Shown here: one piece after another, positions 18,939 through 26,907 of the stretch | Numbering within the stretch: position 1 is the first letter of the stretch | How the letters are laid out: every line of letters begins with the position of its first letter | Assembly (NCBI GenBank): GCA_035523875.1 | Contig: DATKPY010000021.1 | Coordinates: 1-64,000 of the forward strand | DNA length: 64,000 bases | Direction: 5' to 3' | Source of the DNA: JASHUC01 sp035523875 | GTDB taxonomy: Bacteria > Pseudomonadota > Gammaproteobacteria > Steroidobacterales > Steroidobacteraceae | Notes under the pieces: generated by a model | Told to the model about the DNA's origin: nothing | Seen by the model: only the letters and a program-made list of their open reading frames with translations | Database searches by the model: none | Made by a program: the position numbers and the translations under genes

Positions 18939-19490
18939 ATGAAATTCTCGAGCAATTATGCGGTACTCGCCGTCGCACTCGCGGCGATCGGCACCGGCGG
19001 CATCGTCGCCTCGGCGAGTGCGCAGCAGAGTGACTCCGCGAGCTCCAGCACCTCTGCCGCGAGCACGGCGAACAATCCCGGACATCACTGGCACCGCTGG
19101 CATCGCCGCCCGATGATGGTGGGGCTCCTGCTGCGTGCCGCGCACAACGCCGGCATCACCGTCAACCGCGGCACGCTCCGCAGCTGCTTCGCGCAGCTCC
19201 GCGGCCAGGGCCATGCCGGCTCGCCTCCGGCCACCACACCATTCACCGTGCTCGGTGATCTTGCCGCGGGCAACACCACCGCGTACTCGACCGACGTGGG
19301 GAGCCTCGCAAGCGAGGCGTCTTCGCGGGCGCAGTCGCAGATCGAGCGGCAGAGCGAGCTCACGCAGTGCGTCTACACCGCGATGGCGCTCAATCCCACC
19401 CAGGCGAGTGCGCTCGCGAGCGAGCTGCAGCAGATGCAAACGAAGCTGCAGCAGCGGCGCGCAGCCCGCGCGAGCCACTCCTCCGGTTGA
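18939..19490 (+). CDS. Secreted His/Trp-rich protein of unknown function
   Basis: A 183-residue exported protein that I do not recognise. The signal peptide (LAVALAAIGTGGIVASASA) is followed by a Ser/Thr-rich stretch, then a basic aromatic patch GHHWHRWHRRPMM (about residues 47-60). The rest is mostly helical, with Gln/Ala-rich C-terminal heptads (ALASELQQMQTKLQQRRAA). The cluster of four His and two Trp could bind metal or an anionic surface; that is a guess. AAGGAAACTGGACC before ATG 18939 provides a ribosome site. It lies between the two DUF2844/DUF3443 pairs and is 11 nt from the second one, so it is probably co-transcribed with it. Confidence 0.7.
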   Translation: MKFSSNYAVLAVALAAIGTGGIVASASAQQSDSASSSTSAASTANNPGHHWHRWHRRPMMVGLLLRAAHNAGITVNRGTLRSCFAQLRGQGHAGSPPATTPFTVLGDLAAGNTTAYSTDVGSLASEASSRAQSQIERQSELTQCVYTAMALNPTQASALASELQQMQTKLQQRRAARASHSSG

Positions 19491-19501
19491 GCTTGGGCAC
19501 G

Positions 19502-19975
19502 GTGCGGTTCCCTCTGCGCCTCGTTGCGCTCGGTCTCGGCTTGCTGGGGCAGGCGGCCGCGCCGCTTGCCCTGGCGGCGCTCGGGGGCGATGTGTCCTCG
19601 GTCGGCGCCGACGGGGCGCGGCTCAGGGCGCAGGTGCGGCCGGGGACCTCCACCGCGGCCGGCTACTCGGTCGATGAGCTCGTGCTCGCCTCCGGCACGG
19701 TCGTGAACGAATACATCTCGCCGGCGGGGCGAGTGTTTGCCGTGAGCTGGCACGGGCCGATGAAGCCTAACCTCGCACAGCTTTTTGGCACCTACTTTCA
19801 GTCGTATCAGGCCGGCGCGAAGGCCGAGGCGCACAACAGCGCAACGCGGCGGCGTTTTACGGTGAGGCAGACCGATCTCGTGGTCGAATCGTTCGGGCGG
19901 ATGCGGGCGTTCTACGGGCGGGCCTACGTGCCGTCGCTCGTGCCTGCGGACGTTTCGGTCGACGACATTCACTAA
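19502..19975 (+). CDS. DUF2844 secreted protein, copy 2
   Basis: A 157-residue paralogue of the protein at 16732, alike along its whole length: the signal peptide ends LGLLGQAAAPLALAALGG, then GYSVDELVLASGTVVNEYIS, PNLAQLFGTYFQSYQ and MRAFYGRAYVPSLVP. GTG 19502 aligns with the ATG of copy 1; TTG 19493 is an alternative. The gene begins 11 nt after the small His/Trp-rich protein and is followed after 59 nt by the second DUF3443 gene, repeating the order of copy 1. Confidence 0.8.
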   Translation: MRFPLRLVALGLGLLGQAAAPLALAALGGDVSSVGADGARLRAQVRPGTSTAAGYSVDELVLASGTVVNEYISPAGRVFAVSWHGPMKPNLAQLFGTYFQSYQAGAKAEAHNSATRRRFTVRQTDLVVESFGRMRAFYGRAYVPSLVPADVSVDDIH

Positions 19976-20034
19976 CGCTCCGATCGCATCGCGACCGGCC
20001 TACATCGCCTTTCAATCACGGGACGGATGGAACC

Positions 20035-21336
20035 ATGAGGGATGTGCTCGCGCGGGTGCTGGGCGTGGCGATACTCGGGCTCGCGATCACGAGTCTGGCA
20101 TCGTGCGGGGGAAGTGGGAGCGATCTCACCGCGACGGGAAGCTCGGCGAGCAGCAGCTCCAGCCAGGTGATCGCCGCTCCCGGCGCGAACGCGGCGGCAG
20201 TCGTGGTCGATTGCGGTCCGGCGGCGATCTGCAACACCGATTACTCCGCCGTCAATACGCTCTACGTGACCGTGACGGTCTGCCAGCCCGGAACGAGCAC
20301 CTGCGCCACCATAGATCACGTGCAGGTCGACACCGGCTCGTACGGGCTGCGGCTGCTCTCCCAAGCACTCCCGAGTGGGTTCTCGCTGCCGGCCGAGTAC
20401 AGCTCCACCAACAATGAGGCGCTCGCCGAGTGCACCGAGTTCGCCGATGGTTACAGCTGGGGCCCGCTCGTGCTGGCGGATGTCGAGGTCGCGAGTGAGA
20501 CCGCGAGCAGCGTCCCCATGCAAGTCATCGGGGATCCGAATTACACCTCCGTACCGAGCGACTGCTCGAGCACCGGCGGCTCGCAGGAGGACACGGTGAT
20601 GACCTTCGGCGCGAACGGCATTCTCGGGGTCGGCCCCTTTGCGCAGGACTGCGGCGCCACCTGCGCGCAGGAGGTGGTCGGCTCGGGCTACTACCAGTGC
20701 TTGAATGCGACCACCTGCGCGAGCGCACAGGTGACGCTCGCGCAGCAGGTCACCAATCCGGTGGTGCTGTTCTCATCGGGCGATGCCAACGGTGTCATCG
20801 TCGAGCTTCCCTCCATTCCGGCGGGAGGGGCGGTGAGCGTGACCGGTACCCTCGTGTTCGGCATCAGCACCGAGAACAACAACGAGATCACGACGCAGAC
20901 GATCCTGCCCGCCGATCCGGGGAGCGGGGACATCACGACCACCTACAACGGCACGGCGCTCACGGGGAGCTACATCGACAGCGGCTCGAACGGATACTTC
21001 TTCGCCGACTCGAGCATTCCGGGTTGCACGGTGAATACCTATTTCTTCTGTCCGTCCTCCACCCTCGATCTGTCGGCGACCGTCACCGGCTCGGACAACA
21101 ATCCCTCGACCACCGGGGCGACTTACACGGTCGACTTCAGCATCGCGAACGCCGACAGTCTGAACGGCTCGTACACGGCGTTCGACGATCTCGGCGGTTC
21201 GCTCACCTCGCAGCAGTCCGCGCAGAGCGGGGGAGTCTTTGACTGGGGTCTGCCGTTTTTCTTCGGTCGTAACGTATACACCGCGATCGATGGCGAGGCG
21301 ACACCGGTCGGTGAAGGGCCGTATTTCGCCTATTAG
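20035..21336 (+). CDS. DUF3443 lipoprotein, pepsin-like aspartic protease candidate, copy 2
   Basis: A 433-residue paralogue of the lipoprotein at 17249. The leader ends LASC at the lipobox and the Ser-rich linker is short (about 12 residues). The pepsin-like landmarks are kept: VDTGSYGL (Asp99), FADGYSWGPLVLADV (Tyr140), GILGVG (195-200), YIDSGSNGYFF (Asp315) and FFFGRNVYTAID (from 408). The distances between them match copy 1 within one to two residues in the second lobe. Numerous Cys residues in the first lobe suggest disulfides, fitting an exported protein. Substrate and activity are unknown. Confidence 0.8.
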   Translation: MRDVLARVLGVAILGLAITSLASCGGSGSDLTATGSSASSSSSQVIAAPGANAAAVVVDCGPAAICNTDYSAVNTLYVTVTVCQPGTSTCATIDHVQVDTGSYGLRLLSQALPSGFSLPAEYSSTNNEALAECTEFADGYSWGPLVLADVEVASETASSVPMQVIGDPNYTSVPSDCSSTGGSQEDTVMTFGANGILGVGPFAQDCGATCAQEVVGSGYYQCLNATTCASAQVTLAQQVTNPVVLFSSGDANGVIVELPSIPAGGAVSVTGTLVFGISTENNNEITTQTILPADPGSGDITTTYNGTALTGSYIDSGSNGYFFADSSIPGCTVNTYFFCPSSTLDLSATVTGSDNNPSTTGATYTVDFSIANADSLNGSYTAFDDLGGSLTSQQSAQSGGVFDWGLPFFFGRNVYTAIDGEATPVGEGPYFAY

Positions 21337-21404
21337 CGCGCACCGCTTGCGCGCGCCGCGCGCCGGCCCGGTTGCGGCTGCCGCGGGGGCGTGCCCGGTC
21401 CCGG

Positions 21405-22604
21405 GTGTACAATCACCGTTTTCGGGGGACTCTGCCAATTCGCGGGCGCATTTCGACTGCGCGGGATCGGACGCCCCCGGCGCAGTCCACCACCGATCGT
21501 CTCGCGGCGAAGACCCCGGGCCCGCCCGCACCGACGCTGCGCGGTGCGCTGCGCGCGCTGCGCGCAAACACGCGCTACCGCCTCGGTAAGGCGCTCACCC
21601 GCGTGCTTGCGGCACGCTCATACTCCGCGCGTCTCGAGCCGCGCGACATCCGCAGCGTGCTCATCGTCAGGATCAACGCACGCATGGGCAATACCGTCTT
21701 CCTGACCCCGCTTCTCGGGCGCCTCCAGGAGCTCATGCCATTTGCGACGATCGATCTCGCGTGCGCCTACCCGCACGCGAGCGGTCTCATCGGTCCGCTC
21801 CCGGGCGTGCGGCGCGTCGTCACCTTTCCGTACAAAGGGGCGCAGCTCCCGTGGCGTTACTGGGTTGCGCTCAGGCGCTTGCGCGCGCAGCGCTACGATC
21901 TCGTGATCGATCCGACGCCGAACTCGACCGGCGCGCGTTTGGTGCTGATGCTCGCTCACGCGCGTTTCCGGCTCGGCTATGCCTCCGACAACCAGTGGGC
22001 GCCGCTCACGCACGCAGTACCGCTGCCGCAGCAGCCGCTGCATCAGGCGATGCAGCCCGTGTACCTGCTGAGCGAAGCGGTGGGTGCGCCCGTCGATCCG
22101 GGGACGATCCGGCTTGCCCTTGCGCTCACGCCGCACGAGCTCGCGAGCGGACGCGCGGCGATCGCGGCGGCGCTGCGCGAGCGCGCGGGGCTCGCCGTCG
22201 GCTTCTTCGGCCACGCGACCGGAGCGAAGCGCATCCCTCCGGGGTATTGGCGCGCGTTCTGGGATGCATTCCTAGCGCTCGAGCCGCAGGCCGTGCCAGT
22301 CGAGTTCCTGCCGTCACCGGCAAGCCCACCGGTCGAGGCGCGCAGCGTCGCGCTGCACTTTCCAGCCCCGCGCGAGCTCGCCGCGGCGATCGCGGCGACG
22401 AGCCTGTTCATCTCGGCGGATGCCGGCCCGATGCACCTCGCCGGCTCGACGCCGGTTGCGACGGTCGCGCTCTTTCGAGCCTCCGATCCGCTGCTCTACG
22501 GCCCGCTCAAGGGCTGCGATCTGGCGCTCGATGCCACGCAGCTCTCCCCGCACGCGGTTGCGGAGCGCTGCAGTAGGCTCTGGCGTGCCGCATTGCGGGC
22601 TTGA
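21405..22604 (+). CDS. Glycosyltransferase family 9 (heptosyltransferase-like)
   Basis: Family 9 transferases add heptose or related sugars to lipopolysaccharide from the cytoplasmic face. The core starts RSVLIVRINARMGNTVFLTPLL, followed by YDLVIDPTPNSTGARLVLML and the sugar-nucleotide-binding FISADAGPMHLAGSTPVATVALF near the C-terminus. The start is uncertain: GTG 21405 gives 399 residues, TTG 21372 would be longer, and GTG 21603 removes a basic N-terminal extension that some relatives have. A TACAAT box at 21408-21413 could be a -10, which would rule out the 21405 start and favour a later one. The acceptor sugar is unknown; no other LPS gene is nearby. Confidence 0.82.
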   Translation: MYNHRFRGTLPIRGRISTARDRTPPAQSTTDRLAAKTPGPPAPTLRGALRALRANTRYRLGKALTRVLAARSYSARLEPRDIRSVLIVRINARMGNTVFLTPLLGRLQELMPFATIDLACAYPHASGLIGPLPGVRRVVTFPYKGAQLPWRYWVALRRLRAQRYDLVIDPTPNSTGARLVLMLAHARFRLGYASDNQWAPLTHAVPLPQQPLHQAMQPVYLLSEAVGAPVDPGTIRLALALTPHELASGRAAIAAALRERAGLAVGFFGHATGAKRIPPGYWRAFWDAFLALEPQAVPVEFLPSPASPPVEARSVALHFPAPRELAAAIAATSLFISADAGPMHLAGSTPVATVALFRASDPLLYGPLKGCDLALDATQLSPHAVAERCSRLWRAALRA

Positions 22605-22663
22605 AAGCCTCGGCGCCAGAATAGCCGTACCGATGTCGCGCGCCGCGCGCCGGGGAGACAGAC

Positions 22664-24181
22664 ATGACCGCGGAGTCCCAAGCACATTCCGGGGGCGCAC
22701 GGCACGGCCGTGAGGTGCTCGCGCGCCTGCGCGAGCGTCCGCCCGCGCTGTGGTACCGAGGCGAGCAGGTGCGCGACGTGACGCATCATCCCGCGTTCCG
22801 CGGTGGCGTTCATACGCTCGCCGAGCTCTACGACATCCAGTGGCAGCACGCGGCGCGGCGGCTCTACGACTCACCCACGACCGGTAACAAGGTCTCGCGC
22901 GCGTTCATGATGCCGCGGACCTCCGAGGAGCTCGCGAGCGTGAGCGGCGCGATGAAGGTGTGGGCCGATTTCACCCGCGGCATGATGGGGCGCGTGCCGG
23001 ATTACCTGAGTCGCGCCATGACGGGCTACGCCGCGGGAAGCGGCTTCCTCGGCGAGACCGACCAGCGCTTCGGCGCCAACGCGCGCGCCTACTACGAGTA
23101 CCTGCGCGAGGGCGATCTCAACCTCACGCACACCCTCATCGCTCCGCAGGCGAACCGCGCCCGCAGTCTCGCCCAGCAGGCGGATCCATTTCTTGCCGCG
23201 CGCGTGAAGGAGGAAACCGACGCGGGGATCGTCGTGCGCGGCTGCCGCATGCTCGCCACGCTGCCGATCTCCGATGAGATCATGGTGTTCCCCTCGACGC
23301 TCCTGCGCAGTCCGGTGGAGGATGCGCCCTATGCGTTCGGCTTCGCGATCGCGAACGACACGCCGGGCCTGCGGTTCATCTGCCGCGAGAGCGTCGACTA
23401 CGGACGCACGCATTTCGATCACCCGCTCGGCTCGCGCTACGAGGAGATGGACGCGGTGGTCGTGTTCGACGATGTGTTCGTACCCTGGGAGCGCATCTTT
23501 CTCTACCGCGACGTCGAGCGCTGCAATCAGGCCTATGCGCGCACCGGCGCCATCGTGCACATGACGCATCAGGTGGTGGTGAAGAATATCGCCAAGTGCG
23601 AGTTTCTCTTGGGGCTCGCGCATCTGCTCGTCAGTGCGATCGGCGCCGAGGTGTTCCAGCACATCCAGGAGAAGCTCGCGGAGCTGTGGGTCAACCTCAC
23701 CACGATGCAGGCGTTCCTGCGTACCGCGGAGGCCGACGCGGCGCTCGATGAATGGGGCGTCATGCGCCCGGCGTGGGATCCGCTCGATGCGGCGCGCAAT
23801 CTCTTTCCGCGGCTCTATCCGCGCATGGTCGAGATCATCCAGCAGATCGGCGCAAGCGGTCTGGTCGCGATGCCGACGGAGCAGGACCTCACGGGTCCGC
23901 TCGTCGAGGACGTGAAGAGGTACTACCAGGCCGCCCGCGCGGAGGCCTTCGACCGCATCCCGCTCTTTCGCCTCGCGTGGGACGCCTCGCTGTCGGCTTT
24001 CGGTGGACGGCAAGTGCTCTACGAGCGGTTCTTCTTCGGCGATCCGGTGAGAATGGCCGGTGCGCTCGTCACCGGTCACCACTCCCAGATCCAGGCGTGC
24101 GCCGAGAAGGTGCGCGAGTTCGTGCGGCAGGGCCGCGACGAGGCGTTCGCCGCGCAGAGCGGCGCCGCGCCGAGCCCGTGA
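22664..24181 (+). CDS. HpaB-family FADH2-dependent monooxygenase
   Basis: Large component of a two-component flavin monooxygenase that hydroxylates an aromatic ring, such as 4-hydroxyphenylacetate. The 505-residue length and motifs fit: GREVLARLRERPPALWYRGE at the N-terminus, LTHTLIAPQANRARS, VVVFDDVFVPWERIFLY and IQQIGASGLVAMPTEQDL. The next gene encodes the matching flavin reductase and overlaps by four bases (GTGA), so the pair is coupled. The substrate cannot be deduced; no hpa catabolic genes are nearby. Relatives also act on chlorophenols and tyrosine derivatives. Confidence 0.88.
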   Translation: MTAESQAHSGGARHGREVLARLRERPPALWYRGEQVRDVTHHPAFRGGVHTLAELYDIQWQHAARRLYDSPTTGNKVSRAFMMPRTSEELASVSGAMKVWADFTRGMMGRVPDYLSRAMTGYAAGSGFLGETDQRFGANARAYYEYLREGDLNLTHTLIAPQANRARSLAQQADPFLAARVKEETDAGIVVRGCRMLATLPISDEIMVFPSTLLRSPVEDAPYAFGFAIANDTPGLRFICRESVDYGRTHFDHPLGSRYEEMDAVVVFDDVFVPWERIFLYRDVERCNQAYARTGAIVHMTHQVVVKNIAKCEFLLGLAHLLVSAIGAEVFQHIQEKLAELWVNLTTMQAFLRTAEADAALDEWGVMRPAWDPLDAARNLFPRLYPRMVEIIQQIGASGLVAMPTEQDLTGPLVEDVKRYYQAARAEAFDRIPLFRLAWDASLSAFGGRQVLYERFFFGDPVRMAGALVTGHHSQIQACAEKVREFVRQGRDEAFAAQSGAAPSP

Positions 24182-24732
24182 GTCCCGCCGCCGATCCACG
24201 GACGCTGCGGCAGACCGCGGGACTCTTTCCGACGGGCGTCGTGATCGCGACCGTGGAAGCGCAGGGCGAGGTGCATGCGATGACGGCGAACGCGGTCGCC
24301 TCGCTCTCACTCGATCCGATGCTGATGCTGTTCTGCCCGGCGAAGAAGAGCCGCCTCGCGCAGTATCTCTCCGCCGTCAGGCATTTCACGCTCAATGTTC
24401 TGCGCGAGGACCAGCAAGCGCTGTCGAGCTATTTCGCCGGAGCGTGGCAGGACTCACCGGCACCGCCGTTTCGCTTCGTGCCGACGACGGCGGGCCCGCG
24501 CCTCGAGGGCTGCCTCGCCGCGATCGGCTGCGAGCTCGAGGAGGTGCGCGAGGGCGGCGACCATTGGATCGTCACCGGGCGGGTGGTGGCGCTTCACCGC
24601 GGAGTCGAGCCGCATCGACCGCTCCTGTTCTTCGGCGGCCAGTACCGCGCGGTCGATTTCGCCGCCGGGTCCGCGGCGCCCGATCTGACGCGTGTCGAGG
24701 ACGAGCCCGCGCACGTCTTCTACCCGCATTGA
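24178..24732 (+). CDS. Flavin reductase family protein (HpaC-like)
   Basis: Supplies reduced flavin to the HpaB-type oxygenase encoded just upstream. The 184-residue protein fits the Flavin_Reduct domain: LFPTGVVIATVEAQGEVHAM, MTANAVASLSLDPMLMLFC, FTLNVL, and a final HRPLLFFGGQYRAVDF. Start GTG 24178 overlaps the upstream TGA as GTGA. Longer in-frame extensions lie inside the oxygenase gene and are rejected. Confidence 0.9.
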   Translation: MSPAADPRTLRQTAGLFPTGVVIATVEAQGEVHAMTANAVASLSLDPMLMLFCPAKKSRLAQYLSAVRHFTLNVLREDQQALSSYFAGAWQDSPAPPFRFVPTTAGPRLEGCLAAIGCELEEVREGGDHWIVTGRVVALHRGVEPHRPLLFFGGQYRAVDFAAGSAAPDLTRVEDEPAHVFYPH

Positions 24733-24833
24733 CAGGTTTGCAGCACGGCGAGCGTGCCGCGGCCGGCGCGGGGAATTCGCGCGCCACGTCGTACTTTTGC
24801 TCCGCGCGCTGGTCAGATGGTGAGGACGCCCGT

Positions 24834-25868
24834 ATGATGGGTCGCGTCCGATGCAATGGAGTCCGCGTGCCGTCCAGGCCTGCCGCATCGCACTCTCCTT
24901 ACGCCCGCCTGCGCTGCGCCGCCGTCGCGCTATCGGCGTGCCTCGCCTCGCAAGCCGGGACTGTGCAGGCGAACACCGAGCCCGCCTCCGCTCCGCCCAC
25001 CCCCGCAGCCCCGATTCAGGAAGTGCCGGTCAAGGCCCCGGAGCCGCGATATGTCGCCCCGACGCTGCGGGATTCGATCGGCCGCATCTGGGCGCCGGTG
25101 ATGATCGATGGCAAGGGACCCTTTCGGCTGGTGCTCGACACCGGTGCGAGTCAGTCGGCCGTGACCGCTGCAGTCGCCCAGGCCCTTGGGATACCGCTCG
25201 ACATGAGCGCAATGATGGAGTTGCGCGGGGTCACCGGGTCGGCCGCCGTACCGTCCATCCGGGTCAATAGCCTCCTCGTCGGCGATCTTCTCATCAACTC
25301 CACGCAGCTGCCGATCGTCCCCGATGCGCTCGGCGGCGCCCAAGGCGTCCTCGGCACGCAAGGCCTGCTCGACAAGCGCATCTTCATCGACTTCCGTCAC
25401 GATCGCATCACGATCACACGCTCGCATCTGCGTCGCGCGGGCTACGGATTCATCACGATTCCGCTGCGGATCACCCCGCAGCGCCTGATCACGACGACGG
25501 CCTACGTCGGCTCCGTGCGCGTCGTCGCGATCATCGATACCGGCGCGCAGGTGACGATCGCCAATCCCGCGCTGCGCGACGCGCTCGCACGGTGGCGCGC
25601 GCACGCCAAGCTCGAGGATGAGCAGATCATCGACACGACCGACGCGGTGGCGAAGGGCGTGGCGCAACCGGTACCCCCGATCGAGCTCGGCGATGGCATC
25701 ATCATCCGCGGCGCCCGCATCACGATCGGCGACCTCAAGATCTTTCAATCCTGGAACCTCGCCGACAAGCCCGCGGTACTGATCGGCATGGATACGCTCG
25801 GGCTGGTGGACACGCTGATCATCGATTATCGCGCCCGCGTCATGCAGATCCGCATGCCGGACAGCTGA
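24834..25868 (+). CDS. Two-domain retropepsin-like aspartic protease, exported
   Basis: A 344-residue protein with a probable signal peptide (CAAVALSACLASQAGTVQA), a Pro-rich segment, and two similar retropepsin-like units. The first carries LVLDTGASQSAVT (Asp102), the second AIIDTGAQVTIAN (Asp235); each is followed by an ALG-type helix, and the second ends with VLIGMDTLGLVDTLIIDYR. Retropepsins normally dimerise to bring two Asp together; here both may lie in one chain. The biological substrate is unknown. ATG 24834 (or 24837) is the nearest start before the leader. No operon partner is evident; uppP begins 124 nt later. Confidence 0.82.
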   Translation: MMGRVRCNGVRVPSRPAASHSPYARLRCAAVALSACLASQAGTVQANTEPASAPPTPAAPIQEVPVKAPEPRYVAPTLRDSIGRIWAPVMIDGKGPFRLVLDTGASQSAVTAAVAQALGIPLDMSAMMELRGVTGSAAVPSIRVNSLLVGDLLINSTQLPIVPDALGGAQGVLGTQGLLDKRIFIDFRHDRITITRSHLRRAGYGFITIPLRITPQRLITTTAYVGSVRVVAIIDTGAQVTIANPALRDALARWRAHAKLEDEQIIDTTDAVAKGVAQPVPPIELGDGIIIRGARITIGDLKIFQSWNLADKPAVLIGMDTLGLVDTLIIDYRARVMQIRMPDS

Positions 25869-25992
25869 TCATTGCGACGGATCGATCACGGTGAGCGGAC
25901 TGCCGAGCGGTGCGGCGACCCCGCAGTGGGCCACTGCGCGCGGCGGCCCAAATAAAAACAGCGCGTGACCGGTTTGCGGCAGAGGAACGTGC

Positions 25993-26847
25993 ATGACGGT
26001 GATTCACGTGGTCGTGCTCGCGATCATTCAGGGCCTGGCGGAGCTGCTGCCGGTGTCGAGCTCCGCTCACGTGGTGGTGGCGGAAAAGCTGATGGGGCTC
26101 GATCCCTCGCGGCCGGAGCTCACGCTGCTGCTCGTGCTGCTGCACACCGGAACGATGTGCGCCGTGATCGTGTATTTCTGGAAGGACTGGAGCCGGCATT
26201 ACTTCGGCTCCGCGGCTGCGCTCACGCGCTTCGCGCTGCTGATCGTCGTTGCGAGCGCACTCACCGGCGCGATCGCGCTGCTGGTCGCGCGGGCGGTCGA
26301 GAGGGCGATTTTCGGGACGGGACCGCACGCACAGGTCGAGGACCTCTTCGGTCACCTGGAGCTCATTGGGCCCGCGCTCTCGGCCGTCGGCGTGCTGATC
26401 GTCGTCGCTTATCTGCGCGAACGGCGTATCGCGAAGCGCTCCGAGGTCACCCTCGCGCAGTCGGCGGTCATCGGCGCGGTGCAGGGGCTGTGCCTGCCAT
26501 TCAGGGGTTTCTCGCGCTCGGGCGCGACGATCTCCGTCGGCATGATGATCGGCGTGGAGAAGCGCGTCGCGGAAGCGTTCAGCTTCGCGCTCGCGGTGGT
26601 GCTCACCCCGCCGGTCGTGGCGCGGGAAGCGCTGCGCCTGAAGTCGGCGGGCAACACCCTGAGCGCGGCGCAGATGCATTCGGCCGTGGGCCTGAGCATT
26701 CTGGGCGGTGCCCTCGCCTTCGTTGCGGGGCTGCTCGCGCTCAAGTGGTTGAGCGCGTGGCTCGAGCGGGGGCGCTGGTACCTGTTCGGCGGCTACTGCA
26801 TCGTCGCAGGTATTGCGGTCGCGGTCCTTCATTTCCGCGGCTTCTGA
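25993..26847 (+). CDS. uppP: Undecaprenyl-diphosphatase
   Basis: Integral membrane phosphatase that recycles undecaprenyl diphosphate for peptidoglycan and LPS synthesis and can confer bacitracin tolerance. The 284-residue BacA/UppP protein has IIQGLAELLPVSSSAHVVVAEK near the N-terminus, LLHTGTMCAVIVYF, and FRGFSRSGATISVGMMIG around residue 170, the two half-sites of the active site. About eight hydrophobic segments are evident. The usual IPGxSRSG reads FRGFSRSG. AGAGGAACGTGC lies before ATG 25993. Confidence 0.93.
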   Translation: MTVIHVVVLAIIQGLAELLPVSSSAHVVVAEKLMGLDPSRPELTLLLVLLHTGTMCAVIVYFWKDWSRHYFGSAAALTRFALLIVVASALTGAIALLVARAVERAIFGTGPHAQVEDLFGHLELIGPALSAVGVLIVVAYLRERRIAKRSEVTLAQSAVIGAVQGLCLPFRGFSRSGATISVGMMIGVEKRVAEAFSFALAVVLTPPVVAREALRLKSAGNTLSAAQMHSAVGLSILGGALAFVAGLLALKWLSAWLERGRWYLFGGYCIVAGIAVAVLHFRGF

Positions 26848-26907
26848 GCGCCCACTGCGCGCTCGCACGCGCAACCGCCATGACGCCGCCCACGCATCCG
26901 CGCTAGA

